Of a stretch of DNA of 64,000 nt, positions 21,603 to 29,753 are shown in pieces. Under the pieces are notes generated by a model. It searched no databases. It had not been told where the DNA came from and saw only the letters and a program-made list of their open reading frames with translations. Positions within the stretch are counted from its first letter, which is position 1; every line of letters begins with the position of its first letter. The stretch is from Phenylobacterium sp. J426 (GTDB lineage: Bacteria > Pseudomonadota > Alphaproteobacteria > Caulobacterales > Caulobacteraceae): the NCBI RefSeq assembly GCF_024699945.1, contig NZ_JAJOMY010000001.1, positions 310,001 to 374,000 of the forward strand. Direction: 5' to 3'. The position numbers and the translations under genes are program-made.

Positions 21603-21857
21603 ATGCGCACTCTGATCCTCGCCGGCGCCGTGCTGCTGGCCACTGCGGGCGCCGCCGCCGCCCAGATGCCCTCGCCGGCCGAGATCGTGAAGGCCTGGGA
21701 CAAGGACGGCGACGGCGCGGTCTCGAAGGACGAATGGGTCGCCGCCGGCCGCCCGGCCGAGCGCTTCGACCTCGTCGACGCCGACAAGGACGGCAAGGTC
21801 ACCGCCGCCGAACTGGAAGCCGCCTTCAAGGCCATGCAGCAGCAGCGCGGCGGCTGA
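21603..21857 (+). CDS. Exported EF-hand calcium-binding protein
   Basis: An 84-residue protein with a signal peptide (LILAGAVLLATAGAAAAQ) and two EF-hand loops, DKDGDGAVSKDE and DADKDGKVTAAE. Both have acidic residues at loop positions 1, 3, 5 and 12. It is probably periplasmic, binding calcium or similar divalent ions. ATG 21603 is used because the signal peptide starts there. Confidence 0.85.
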   Translation: MRTLILAGAVLLATAGAAAAQMPSPAEIVKAWDKDGDGAVSKDEWVAAGRPAERFDLVDADKDGKVTAAELEAAFKAMQQQRGG

Positions 21858-21898
21858 TCGGACCCGCGGGAGCGGCGCCCATCGGGCGCCCTCCTGCC

Positions 21899-22111
21899 CT
21901 AGCGCCGGCGGCTGTGGCGGAACAGCTCCGGGTTCTCGCGCCGGTCGAGCTCCTGCTGGATCGCCTCGGCCGCGCCCTTCGCCCCCTCGTTCAGGGCCGA
22001 GGTGCGGAGCGCGACCAGCGTCGTCTCCGAAAGATCCTCATAGCCCACGAGCCCGTCAGGCCCCGCCGTGGGACCGGTCTCGGCCTGCGCCGTATTCCGC
22101 CGTCTGCTCAT
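21899..22111 (-). CDS. Small hypothetical protein
   Basis: A 70-residue soluble protein with an Arg-rich start (MSRRRNTAQ), a central helix-like SETTLVALRTSALNEGAKGAAEAIQQ... region and a basic tail (FRHSRRR). No signal peptide or membrane segment. Codon use and amphipathic periodicity look genuine. The gene converges with the EF-hand gene. Not recognised. Confidence 0.6.
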   Translation of the reverse strand: MSRRRNTAQAETGPTAGPDGLVGYEDLSETTLVALRTSALNEGAKGAAEAIQQELDRRENPELFRHSRRR

Positions 22112-22216
22112 GCGGCAAGCCCTTAGCCCGTCGGCCCGCGGATGTCGCGGGCGACGCGCAGGCCGCCTCCGGCTCCGCCATTAGACAGGCCTCCCGTTCA
22201 TAGTGTCAGGAATCCA

Positions 22217-22330
22217 CGCCTCCCCCGTGCGATGGGAGAGGCGGACCATATGGTTCGCCGAGTGGCGAACCGCTCTCGACGGGAACCGGATCGCCTCGCG
22301 ATCCGGTGGGCGATGGAGGGAGCGTCCGCC
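22217..22330. repeat. Multi-hairpin intergenic element
   Basis: Within a gap of about 390 bases without a gene (22112-22502) lies a nested set of inverted repeats. CGCCTC (22217) pairs with GAGGCG (22238). GGTTCGCC / GGCGAACC closes a 4-base loop at 22252-22271. ACCGGATCG / CGATCCGGT closes a 5-base loop at 22285-22307. The outer GGCGGAC (22240) pairs with GTCCGCC (22324). Together they can fold into a multi-arm cruciform. No coding potential is evident. It could be a dispersed palindromic repeat or a structured RNA. Confidence 0.6.
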
Positions 22331-22454
22331 CCGTGCTCCACGCCGGACACAGTCGCGACGCTGAGGGGAGACTCTCACGACCGCAAGGCCGACTTAAGAT
22401 CACAACACGAACACAGACCGCCTTTCACGGCCGCGTGCGCTGCAAGTTGATCCG

Positions 22455-22494
22455 TTTGTCCACGCTCTAGCGACCCAGGCAGAGCGTGGACAAA
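22455..22494. terminator. Symmetric hairpin, probable bidirectional terminator
   Basis: A perfect 14-bp inverted repeat (TTTGTCCACGCTCT / AGAGCGTGGACAAA) surrounds a 12-base loop. It lies nine bases beyond the stop of the minus-strand SDR gene. The A/T ends give only short U tracts in either direction, so terminator strength is uncertain. Confidence 0.55.
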
Positions 22495-22502
22495 GGGCGC
22501 GA

Positions 22503-23291
22503 TTAGACGGTCGGGACGGCGCCGCCGTCGACGACGAGTTCAGCGCCGTGGATCGAGGCGGCTCGGTCCGAGGCCAAGAAGGCGATGGCTTCAGCGACTT
22601 CGAAGGGCTCGGCGCCGCGGCCGATCGAGATGCCGCCGAGCCCGTCCAGGACGAGCTTGCGCGCGTCCTCGAGAGAGCCGCCGTTGGCGTCCTGCAGCCG
22701 CTTGAGAAATACGTCGGTCCCCTCGGTCATGATCCAGCCGGGAGAGACGACATTGACCCGCACCCCCTTCGGCCCGAGTTCCTTCGAGATCGACTTGCTG
22801 TAGGTCCTGAGCGCCGCCTTGGCGCTGGCATAGGCGGTCGTGGCCTCCGGTAGCGGTAGGATCGACTGGATCGAGGTGACGTGCACGACGGCGCCCGCGC
22901 CCCGCTCGATCATCTGCGGGATCAGCAGCCGATCAAGCCGCACCGTGGCGAGCAGGTTCAGGTTCAGTTCGGAGAGCCAGTGCTCGTCCGTGAGGGCGAC
23001 GAACCCGCCGCCCGGCGTCGCCGAGCCGCCGATCACATGGGCGAGGATATCGACGCCGCCCAGGCGCTCGAGCGCCGCCTTGGCCAGGGCTTCTCCGCCC
23101 TCCGGAGTCGTGAGGTCGGCCTGCACGAACTCGACGCCGTCGATGGGCTCCATCGCTCCGCGGGCCGAGGTGATCACCCGAGCGCCGCCGGTCAGGAAGC
23201 GATCGACGGTGGCGCGGCCCAGGCCCTTGGTGCCGCCACTGACAAGCACGCGCTTGCCCGCGAACTCGGTCGGATCAACCTTGAGGGTCAT
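22503..23291 (-). CDS. Short-chain dehydrogenase/reductase
   Basis: A 262-residue SDR with SGGTKGLG near residue 19 (cofactor), a catalytic Ser in HVTSIQSIL, YASAK (Tyr-x3-Lys), PGWIMTEGTDVF, and a GAELVVDGG ending. The Ile-Gly-Gly in place of the usual NAG (HVIGGSA) is typical of the divergent SDR subfamily found with LysR regulators. Its start overlaps the stop of the NTF2-like gene by four bases (ATGA), so the two are coupled. Substrate unknown. Confidence 0.88.
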   Translation of the reverse strand: MTLKVDPTEFAGKRVLVSGGTKGLGRATVDRFLTGGARVITSARGAMEPIDGVEFVQADLTTPEGGEALAKAALERLGGVDILAHVIGGSATPGGGFVALTDEHWLSELNLNLLATVRLDRLLIPQMIERGAGAVVHVTSIQSILPLPEATTAYASAKAALRTYSKSISKELGPKGVRVNVVSPGWIMTEGTDVFLKRLQDANGGSLEDARKLVLDGLGGISIGRGAEPFEVAEAIAFLASDRAASIHGAELVVDGGAVPTV

Positions 23292-23617
23292 GCCGTGATC
23301 TCCAGGCCTTGGATGGCGTCGTTCGCGAGCGTGAAGCGGTAGGTGAAGCGGATCGGGCTGCCCCTGAAGTCGCCATGGGCAGGACCTTCAACGATGACCT
23401 CTCCGCCCTCGCGCCGCACGGTGTCGGGCGTGAAGATCGCGTTCACGGCGACCACCTCCTCTTCGAACAGGGTCCGCAGTTCGGCGTGGCCTCGAAACGG
23501 GGCGCCGTTGTCACGAAGCACCGCGTCGGCGGCGAACGGCGCCAACATGCCGTCGACATCGAGGCGGGCGTTCGCAGCTACATACGCGGCGATGGGGGAA
23601 GGGAGTTCGAGCGACAT
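23288..23617 (-). CDS. Nuclear transport factor 2-like (SnoaL-type) protein
   Basis: A 109-residue protein with the NTF2/SnoaL pattern: SPIAAYVAANARLDVDGMLAPFAADAVLRDNG, then FRGHAELRTLFEEEV, and RFTYRFTLANDAIQGLEI. These form a cone-shaped barrel used either as a small-molecule enzyme or a binding domain. ATG 23617 (MSLELPSPIAAYV) fits the family start better than a start 15 codons upstream. First gene of a two-gene unit with the SDR, divergent from a LysR regulator. Confidence 0.8.
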   Translation of the reverse strand: MSLELPSPIAAYVAANARLDVDGMLAPFAADAVLRDNGAPFRGHAELRTLFEEEVVAVNAIFTPDTVRREGGEVIVEGPAHGDFRGSPIRFTYRFTLANDAIQGLEITA

Positions 23618-23694
23618 TGTCCTTGTCCTGCTGATGGGGCGCGGCGGCTGCAGCGTCAGCATCCAAGCTAACGATGGACATGCCCGGCGATAAT

Positions 23695-23734
23695 CGGGAC
23701 AAAAGGGTACGAGTCATCACGGAAACCGGGACAA
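23695..23734. promoter_or_regulatory. Direct repeat CGGGACAA in a LysR divergent promoter
   Basis: CGGGACAA occurs at 23695-23702 and again at 23727-23734, 32 bp apart or about three helical turns. Both lie just before the LysR start in the gap between it and the NTF2/SDR operon. They could be regulator or RNA-polymerase contacts. Inferred only. Confidence 0.35.
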
Positions 23735-23737
23735 TCT

Positions 23738-24658
23738 GTGCGCAGTGACCTTGCGGAACTGGACGCGGTCCTGATGGTGGCTCGGCACGGCAAGTTCCGC
23801 GCGGCCGCCCTGGAACTCGGGGTGTCGACAACCGCGCTCAGCAACGCCGTGAGCAAGCTGGAGCGCACGCTCGGCGTGCGCCTGTTCAACAGGACGACGC
23901 GGAGCGTCTCGCTGACCGAGGCGGGCCAGCAATTCGTCGCGCAGGTCGCGCCCGCCGTGCGCGACATTCAGGAGGCCATGGACGCCGCGCGCGCCCGACA
24001 GGCCACGCCGTCGGGCACGCTGCGCATCAACGCCTTCCCAACGGCCGCGCGCGAGATCTTCTCATCCCTCGTCCTGCCGTTCTTGCGCGCGCACCCCCAG
24101 ATCCACATCGACATCGTTACGGAAGGACGCCTGGTGGACATCGTCGCCGGCGGCTTCGACCTCGGCGTCCGCAGCGCCGATCTCGTTCCGGCCGACATGA
24201 TCGCGCTGCCGCTGGGGCTGGCGCGACGCAACGTCGTGGTGGCCACACCCAGCTATCTGAACGCCCGCGGGACGCCGCTGATCCCGCAGGACCTCGCCGA
24301 GCATAGCTGTCTCCGCGTCCGCCTCCCCAACGGCGCTATCTACCGATGGCCTTTCGAGAAGGACGGACAGACGGTCCAGATCGACGTGGGGGGCTCGATC
24401 ACACTCGACGAAGCGAGCTTGGCCCGCACGGCGGTCCTCGCGTCGGCGGGTCTGGCCCTGATGATGGAGTCCGACGTGCGCGACGACATCGAGGCCGGCC
24501 GCCTAACGCGCGTGCTGGAGGAGTGGACGCCGACGCTTTCACCCCTGGCCCTCTACTATCCGAGCCGACGTAACCCGACAGCCGCGTTCAAGGCCTTCAT
24601 CGAGTTCGCGCGACGGCAAGGCGCGGCTGCCGAACCCAAAGGCCCCGTCATCGGCTGA
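23738..24658 (+). CDS. LysR-family transcriptional regulator
   Basis: A 306-residue LTTR. The N-terminal winged HTH is [56 protein letters not shown] in overall pattern. The effector domain follows from about residue 90 ([27 protein letters not shown]). The family is similar to PgrR/DmlR-type regulators. The start is a GTG with no strong ribosome-binding site. It is divergent from the NTF2/SDR pair, its likely target. Confidence 0.9.
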   Translation: MRSDLAELDAVLMVARHGKFRAAALELGVSTTALSNAVSKLERTLGVRLFNRTTRSVSLTEAGQQFVAQVAPAVRDIQEAMDAARARQATPSGTLRINAFPTAAREIFSSLVLPFLRAHPQIHIDIVTEGRLVDIVAGGFDLGVRSADLVPADMIALPLGLARRNVVVATPSYLNARGTPLIPQDLAEHSCLRVRLPNGAIYRWPFEKDGQTVQIDVGGSITLDEASLARTAVLASAGLALMMESDVRDDIEAGRLTRVLEEWTPTLSPLALYYPSRRNPTAAFKAFIEFARRQGAAAEPKGPVIG

Positions 24659-24675
24659 ACGGCCGGCGGCCCGCT

Positions 24676-25150
24676 TCAGTCGGATTGGTCCTCGGCGCCC
24701 CAGCCGCCAATGCTGCCATAGATGGTGTCGCGGAGCCGCCTGACGTCGGCGTTCAAAGGCGCCCAGGGCCTCTGGCGTTTGCGTGGAGGCCGCGAGGAGC
24801 GTGTCGCCGAGACAGCCCGCGCGATCCTGCATCGCTTTTCCCTGGGCGGTCAGCGCGACGATGACCTGGCGTTCATTCTCTGGATTGCGCGTGCGGCGGA
24901 CGAAACCGGCCGCTTCGAGGCGTTTCAGCAGGGGCGTGACCGTGCTGGATTCCAGCATGAGGCGCTCTGCAAGGGCGCCGACGGTCTGCTGATCGCGCTC
25001 CCAGAGCGCGTTGAGCACCAGGTACTGCGGATAGGTCAGACCCAGCTCGTCTAGCAGCGGCTTGTAGGCGCGCTGAATGGCCATGCCAGCCGAATAGATG
25101 GCGTAGCAGAGCTGATCATCCAGAGCGGGCGGTCGCTTCGCGGTCATCAT
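24676..25150 (-). CDS. MarR-family transcriptional regulator (frameshifted near its end)
   Basis: A protein of about 157 residues with the MarR winged-helix core: YPQYLVLNALWERDQQTVGALAERL, LESSTVTPLLKRLEAAGFVRRTRNPENERQ (recognition helix and wing) and VALTAQGKAM. An extra base in the A3 run at 24755-24757 shifts the last 30 or so codons. In the corrected frame the protein ends RLRDTIYGSIGGWGAEDQSD, a typical OhrR/MarR tail. ATG 25150 follows a GGAGGCG site. It is divergent from the alpha/beta hydrolase, with twin palindromes between. Confidence 0.85.
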
Positions 25151-25192
25151 CGCCTCCGTACCGCCAAACATAGGCATTTTCCGCAAAAATAC

Positions 25193-25204
25193 ATATCGCG
25201 ATAT
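25193..25204. promoter_or_regulatory. MarR operator candidate 1
   Basis: ATATCGCGATAT is a perfect 12-bp palindrome, 43 bases from the marR start. Its core, TATCGCGATA, is repeated 53 bp away. Confidence 0.65.
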
Positions 25205-25246
25205 TTTTTGCTGGACGATGCGACGCCTGCGCCCTATCTAACTCGA

Positions 25247-25256
25247 TATCGCGATA
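25247..25256. promoter_or_regulatory. MarR operator candidate 2
   Basis: TATCGCGATA, identical to the core of the first palindrome, lies 39 bases before the hydrolase start. The 53-bp spacing (about five turns) would place two dimers on the same DNA face, suiting cooperative repression of both genes. Confidence 0.65.
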
Positions 25257-25294
25257 ATCGTTGTCGCCGTAAATCTGAATAAGGAGCGCCTCAC

Positions 25295-26107
25295 ATGTCC
25301 AAGAAGATCCTCAACAGCCTCGCCGCCGCCGCCGCCGCCGTAGCCGCCCTGTCCGGCGCCGCCCAGGCCCAGCCGGCGCCGTCCCCGCAACCCGCGGCGA
25401 AGGCCGTTCGCGATGTGGTGCTGGTGCACGGCGCCTTCGCGGACGGTTCCGGCTGGCGGGGGGTCTACGAGAACCTGACGGCCCGCGGCTATCGCGTCAG
25501 CGTCGTCCAGAACCCTCTGACCTCGCTGGCGGACGACGTCGCCGCGACGCAGCGGATCATCGATCGTCATCCCGGGCCGGTGATCCTGGTGGGACACAGC
25601 TGGGGCGGCACGGTGATCACAGAGGCCGGAAACAATCCCAAGGTCGCCGGCCTGGTCTACGTCTCGGCGCTCGCGCCCGACAGCGGCGAGACGACTGCGA
25701 AGCAGTATGAGGGCTTCCCCCCGGCGACCGAGTTCGTCCTCGATATTGGCGCGGATGGCTTCGGTTTTGTGAAGCCGGAAAAGTTCAAGTCAGGCTTCGC
25801 AGCCGACGCCAGCGCTGCGGACGCCGCTTTCCTGCGGGACTCGCAGATCCCGATCAACATGTCGGTGTTCGCCACCCCGATCTCTAAGGCCGCGTGGCGT
25901 ACGAAGCCCAGCTGGGCGGTCATCGCGCGGGAAGACAAGGCGTTTGGCGAGGGCATGCTGCTGCACATGGCCCATCGGATGCGCGCCGACGTCACCATGG
26001 TCCCTGGCAGCCACGCGCTATTCATGACCCAGGCGAACGCGGTGGCCGATGTCATCGACCGCGCCGCCAAGGGCGTCCGCCACCAAGCGGCGGTGACGGC
26101 GCGTTAG
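25295..26107 (+). CDS. Exported alpha/beta-fold hydrolase
   Basis: A 270-residue hydrolase with a signal peptide (LAAAAAAVAALSGAAQAQ). The oxyanion region is DVVLVHGAFADGSGW. The nucleophile elbow is GHSWGG, with Ser near residue 103. A late conserved His is in PGSHALFMTQ. This fits the esterase/AB-hydrolase subfamily often controlled by a divergent MarR gene. Start at ATG 25295 with an AAGGAG site. The native ester or lactone substrate is unknown. Confidence 0.88.
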   Translation: MSKKILNSLAAAAAAVAALSGAAQAQPAPSPQPAAKAVRDVVLVHGAFADGSGWRGVYENLTARGYRVSVVQNPLTSLADDVAATQRIIDRHPGPVILVGHSWGGTVITEAGNNPKVAGLVYVSALAPDSGETTAKQYEGFPPATEFVLDIGADGFGFVKPEKFKSGFAADASAADAAFLRDSQIPINMSVFATPISKAAWRTKPSWAVIAREDKAFGEGMLLHMAHRMRADVTMVPGSHALFMTQANAVADVIDRAAKGVRHQAAVTAR

Positions 26108-26384
26108 AAGCCGGGCATCGACGCAAGTGTCGCGATCTGCAAAGGCGCCCATCGGCCGAAGTCGTGCCGGTGGGTGTCATGTCCGATCAGCACGTCACCG
26201 TCGCCGCTCGGCTTGGACACGAGGCGACGATCACCCTCAAGTCACAAGCGCAGGTATTCTGGACGTCCGCAACCGACCCTAAGCGGCCATCGCGCGGCCG
26301 AGCTCGAATGCAGCGCCCGAAGCGGAGACGTTCAGCGTCACCTAAGAGCCGTGCGCCGACGCGCCATATCCCCTGCGACACCCA
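26108..26384. other. Intergenic stretch, no gene seen
   Basis: About 280 bases between the hydrolase stop and the LexA box. I see no supported coding frame, no tRNA and no strong hairpin with a T tract. Confidence 0.5.
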
Positions 26385-26399
26385 GTTCCCCTTCCGTTC
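26385..26399. promoter_or_regulatory. LexA box upstream of the DinG-like helicase
   Basis: GTTC-CCCTTCC-GTTC matches the alphaproteobacterial LexA consensus GTTC-N7-GTTC exactly. It lies 30 bases upstream of the helicase GTG start. Confidence 0.7.
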
Positions 26400-26429
26400 G
26401 CGGCCCCCGCGGGGTAACCTCCGGGCACA

Positions 26430-29240
26430 GTGACTCTCCCGCCCGCCGCCCTCGATCTCGCCCCGGCGCTTGTCGTCCTGCCGGGGCCGCGCGCCGCCGT
26501 GGCGGACGCGGCGACGACCCGCGCCTTGCGCGCGCCGGACGCCCGCGACCTGTTCGAGTCGGCGCCGGTGCTGCTGGCGCATGCGGCGATGACGGCGCGC
26601 AGGCTGGGGCTGCACGCGCCGCCGCGCGGGCCCCGCATCTTCGACGCGCTGGAGCTGTTCGCCTTCGTGCGGCCGGCGAAGTTCTGCGCGCCGTCGGCCG
26701 CCGGGCTGGCGCTGGCGCTGGGGCTGCCGGAGCCGAAAGGCGCCGAGGCGCAGGCCGCCTCGCTCCGTGAGTCCTGCCGGCTGCTGCTGGCCGAGCTGGC
26801 GCTGACGCCGGAGCCGTCGCGCGAGGAGGCGCTGGCGGTCGCCGAGACGCTGGCGCGAGCCGGCTGGCCCTGGGGCTCGGCGGTGATCGGCGCCCTGCGC
26901 TCGGCGCCGGCCGGCAACCAGTTCCGCTCGTCGGGCCTCGACGTCTGGATGCGGCTGACCGAATGGGAGGCCGAGGCGCCGCCCGGCGAGGCGGGCTCGA
27001 AGCCGCTCGATCCTGAGGCGGCCGCCCACCGGCTGAAGACGCTTCTCGAGCGCTCGGGGCTCGACGAGCCCCGCCCCGCCCAGGCCGAGCTCGCGACGGA
27101 GGCGGCCTTCGCCTTCCAGCCGCGCGAGCGCGAGGGCGAGCCGCGCATAATGCTGGCCGAGGCCGGCACGGGCATCGGCAAGACCCTGGCCTATCTGGCG
27201 CCGGCCTCGCTGTGGGCCGAGGCCAACGGCCCGGCGGTCTGGGTCTCGACCTACACCCGGGCCCTGCAGCGCCAGATCGAGCGCGAGAGCCGGAGCATCT
27301 TCGAGGACGAGAAGACGCGGGCGAAGAAGGCCGTCGTCCGCAAAGGGCGCGAGAACTACCTCTGCCTGCTGAACTTCCAGGAGCAGGCCAACACCGCCCA
27401 GCTGGGCGGGGCGGACCTGGTGGGCATGGCGCTGGCCGCCCGCTGGGCCCGGGCCACCCGCGACGGCGACATGACCGGCGGCGACTTCCCGGCCTGGCTG
27501 CCGACCCTGTTCGCCGTGGCGCCGGCCGCCCAGGCCAGCGCCGGCAACCTGGTCGACCGGCGCGGCGAGTGCATCCACGCCGGCTGCCAGCACTACCGCG
27601 CCTGTTTCGTCGAGAAGGCGATCCGCGGCAGCCGCCGGGCCGACATCGTCATCGCCAACCACGCCCTGGTGCTGACCCAGGCCGCCTTCGACGGCGCCCG
27701 CGCCGCGCGGGGCTCCAAGGCCGACAGCGAGACCAGCCAGCTCAAGCGCATCGTCTTCGACGAGGGCCACCACCTGTTCGACGCCGCCGACAGCGCGTTC
27801 TCGGCCGCGCTCTCGGGCGCCGAGGCCGCCGAGATGCGCCGCTGGATCCGCGGGCCCGAAGGCCGCGGCCGGCGTGGGCGGGGGCTGGAAGCCCGGCTCT
27901 CCGACATCCTGGGCGACCGCGACGGGGCGCGGCAGACGCTGCAGGACGCCGTGCATGCGGCGAGCGCCCTGCCCGGCGAAGGCTGGTCGGGCCGCATCGC
28001 GCCGCCCAACGGCGAGGTGAACCCCATCGGCCCGATCGAGGCCTTCCTGGTGGCGGTGCTGGAGCAGCTCCGCGCCCGGGCCCAGAACAGCGAGATCGGC
28101 ATGGAGTGCGCCGCCCGGCCGGCGCTGGACCTGGTGCGCGCCAACGCCCGCGAGGCGGCCGCCGCGCTCGCCCGCGTGGAGGCGCCGCTGCTGGCGCTGG
28201 CCCGCGCGCTGGAGGACCTGCTGGACGAGGAGGCCGCCACCCTGGGCGGCTCTGAGCGGGCCCGGATCGAGGGCGCGCTGCGGGGGCTCGACCGGCGCGC
28301 GCGGATGACGCTGCCGGCCTGGCGCTCGATGCTGCGGGCCATCGACGAGGACGCCGAGGACGATCCCGACTTCGTCGACTGGTTCGACGCCACCTTCCTC
28401 TATGGCCGGGTGGTGGACGCCGCCTGCCGGCGCCACTGGGTGGACCCGACCGAGCCCTTGACCAACGCCGTCATCAAGCCGGCCCACGGGGTGCTGGTGA
28501 CGTCCGCCACGCTGGCCGATCCGACGCTGGAGGACCCTTTCGCCCTGGCCGAGATGCGGACCGGCGCGGCGCGCCTGCCCGACCGGCCCAAGACGCTGAA
28601 GCTCGCCTCGCCCTTCGACTATGCGTCCAACGCGCGGGCGCTGGTCGTCACGGACGTCAGCCGGGAGGATGCGCGCCAGGTGGCCGCCGCCATGCGCGAG
28701 CTGTTCCTGGCCGCAGGCGGCGGGGGGCTCGGCCTGTTCACCGCCATCCGCCGGCTGAAGGCGGTGCACGAGAAGATCGCCGGGCCGCTGGCCGACAAGG
28801 GCCTCGCCCTCTACGCGCAGCACGTCGATCCACTGGAGGTCGGCGCGCTCGTCGACATCTTCCGCGCCGAGCAGGACGCCTGCCTGCTGGGCACGGATGC
28901 GGTGCGGGACGGGGTGGACGTACCGGGCCGGTCCCTGCGCCTGCTGGTCTTCGACCGGGTGCCGTGGCCGAGGCCGGACATCCTGCACAAGGCGCGCCGC
29001 GCCCGCTTCGGCGCCAAGAGCTACGACGACGCGATCGCGCGGGGCCGCATCGCCCAGGCCTTCGGCCGCCTGATCCGCCGGGCCGACGACAGGGGCGTCT
29101 TCATCATGCTGGACGCCGCCGCGCCGACGCGGCTGTTCATCGGCCTGCCTGAAGGCGTCGAGCTGCAGCGGGTGACGCTGGTCGAGGCCATCGAGCAGGT
29201 GTCTCAATTCTTGACATCATCCCGGACAGCCGAAGGCTGA
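26430..29240 (+). CDS. DinG-like ATP-dependent DNA helicase (XPD/DinG superfamily 2)
   Basis: A 936-residue helicase. Walker A is AEAGTGIGKTLAYL near residue 245. Four cysteines (one in ENYLCLL, then ECIHAGCQHYRACF) match an iron-sulfur cluster insertion as in DinG/XPD. VIANHALVL and the DEGHHLFD box follow. Late motifs are GVLVTSATL, LLGTDAVRDGVDVPG and RGRIAQAFGRLIRR. It likely unwinds DNA 5' to 3', resolving R-loops or damaged forks. A residue 1-220 extension is unassigned. Start is GTG; a LexA box lies just upstream. The last eight or so residues are encoded by a palindromic intergenic element. Confidence 0.9.
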   Translation: MTLPPAALDLAPALVVLPGPRAAVADAATTRALRAPDARDLFESAPVLLAHAAMTARRLGLHAPPRGPRIFDALELFAFVRPAKFCAPSAAGLALALGLPEPKGAEAQAASLRESCRLLLAELALTPEPSREEALAVAETLARAGWPWGSAVIGALRSAPAGNQFRSSGLDVWMRLTEWEAEAPPGEAGSKPLDPEAAAHRLKTLLERSGLDEPRPAQAELATEAAFAFQPREREGEPRIMLAEAGTGIGKTLAYLAPASLWAEANGPAVWVSTYTRALQRQIERESRSIFEDEKTRAKKAVVRKGRENYLCLLNFQEQANTAQLGGADLVGMALAARWARATRDGDMTGGDFPAWLPTLFAVAPAAQASAGNLVDRRGECIHAGCQHYRACFVEKAIRGSRRADIVIANHALVLTQAAFDGARAARGSKADSETSQLKRIVFDEGHHLFDAADSAFSAALSGAEAAEMRRWIRGPEGRGRRGRGLEARLSDILGDRDGARQTLQDAVHAASALPGEGWSGRIAPPNGEVNPIGPIEAFLVAVLEQLRARAQNSEIGMECAARPALDLVRANAREAAAALARVEAPLLALARALEDLLDEEAATLGGSERARIEGALRGLDRRARMTLPAWRSMLRAIDEDAEDDPDFVDWFDATFLYGRVVDAACRRHWVDPTEPLTNAVIKPAHGVLVTSATLADPTLEDPFALAEMRTGAARLPDRPKTLKLASPFDYASNARALVVTDVSREDARQVAAAMRELFLAAGGGGLGLFTAIRRLKAVHEKIAGPLADKGLALYAQHVDPLEVGALVDIFRAEQDACLLGTDAVRDGVDVPGRSLRLLVFDRVPWPRPDILHKARRARFGAKSYDDAIARGRIAQAFGRLIRRADDRGVFIMLDAAAPTRLFIGLPEGVELQRVTLVEAIEQVSQFLTSSRTAEG

Positions 29241-29313
29241 TCCGGGACCGAGGGCGTTCTGCAGTGCGGCGGTCCTGGATCCTGGCTCTCCGCTGCGCTG
29301 CGGCCGGGATGAC
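29217..29313. repeat. Palindromic dispersed element, copy 1
   Basis: A 97-base element that begins TCATCCCGG and ends CCGGGATGAC, so its ends are inverted repeats; the left arm also folds internally (TCCCGGA / TCCGGGA). A related element lies at 52679-52790, sharing a GGCTCTCCGCT...CGGGATGAC arm. The dinG-like stop codon lies inside it. This looks like a REP/MITE-type repeat. Confidence 0.65.
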
Positions 29314-29315
29314 GG

Positions 29316-29753
29316 CTAAAGGGCGCGCTCCAGGGCGCCGAGGATCATCGTCCAGCCCTCTGTGGTGGGGGCCATCCATTCCTCGGTCAGGTCGTCGTTG
29401 GTGAGCGTGAGGATGCAGCCGTCTCCGTCGGGCGCGATCTCCACGGTCACCCGTGTGACGCTGGGGTCGAACTGCGGCACCGCGAAGGTGAAGACCAGCC
29501 GCCTGGGCCGGTCGATCTCGAGGTATTCGCCGACATGGACGATGTCGCCGCCGTCCGGCATGTGCGCGTCGTCGGGCGGCCGGCGGTCGGTGATGGTGTA
29601 GCGGCCGCCGACGCGCGGATCGATGTCGCACCGCACGACCTCGCCGGTCTCGGTGGTGAACAGGAAGCGGCGCGCGAGCTTCGGGTCCAGCCAGGCGTCG
29701 AACACCTTCTCGGGCGAATGGGCGTAGCGGTGGGTGACGGTCACGCTAGGCAT
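29316..29753 (-). CDS. SRPBCC (AHSA1-like) domain protein
   Basis: A 145-residue START/AHSA1-fold protein: HRYAHSPEKVFDAWLDPKLARRFLF at the N-terminus, WT.. replaced by VGGRYTITDRR, VHVGEYLEIDRPRRLVFTF, and the ending LTEEWMAPTTEGWTMILGAL. These small hydrophobic-pocket proteins commonly sit behind an ArsR regulator, as here; the two genes overlap by eight bases. Ligand unknown. Confidence 0.88.
   Translation of the reverse strand: MPSVTVTHRYAHSPEKVFDAWLDPKLARRFLFTTETGEVVRCDIDPRVGGRYTITDRRPPDDAHMPDGGDIVHVGEYLEIDRPRRLVFTFAVPQFDPSVTRVTVEIAPDGDGCILTLTNDDLTEEWMAPTTEGWTMILGALERAL

Noticed and set aside
26187..29207. Open frame of about 1000 codons opposite the DinG-like helicase
   Set aside because: It is the high-GC mirror of a well-supported helicase gene. 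Its product is His/Gln/Arg/Gly-rich with no family motifs.
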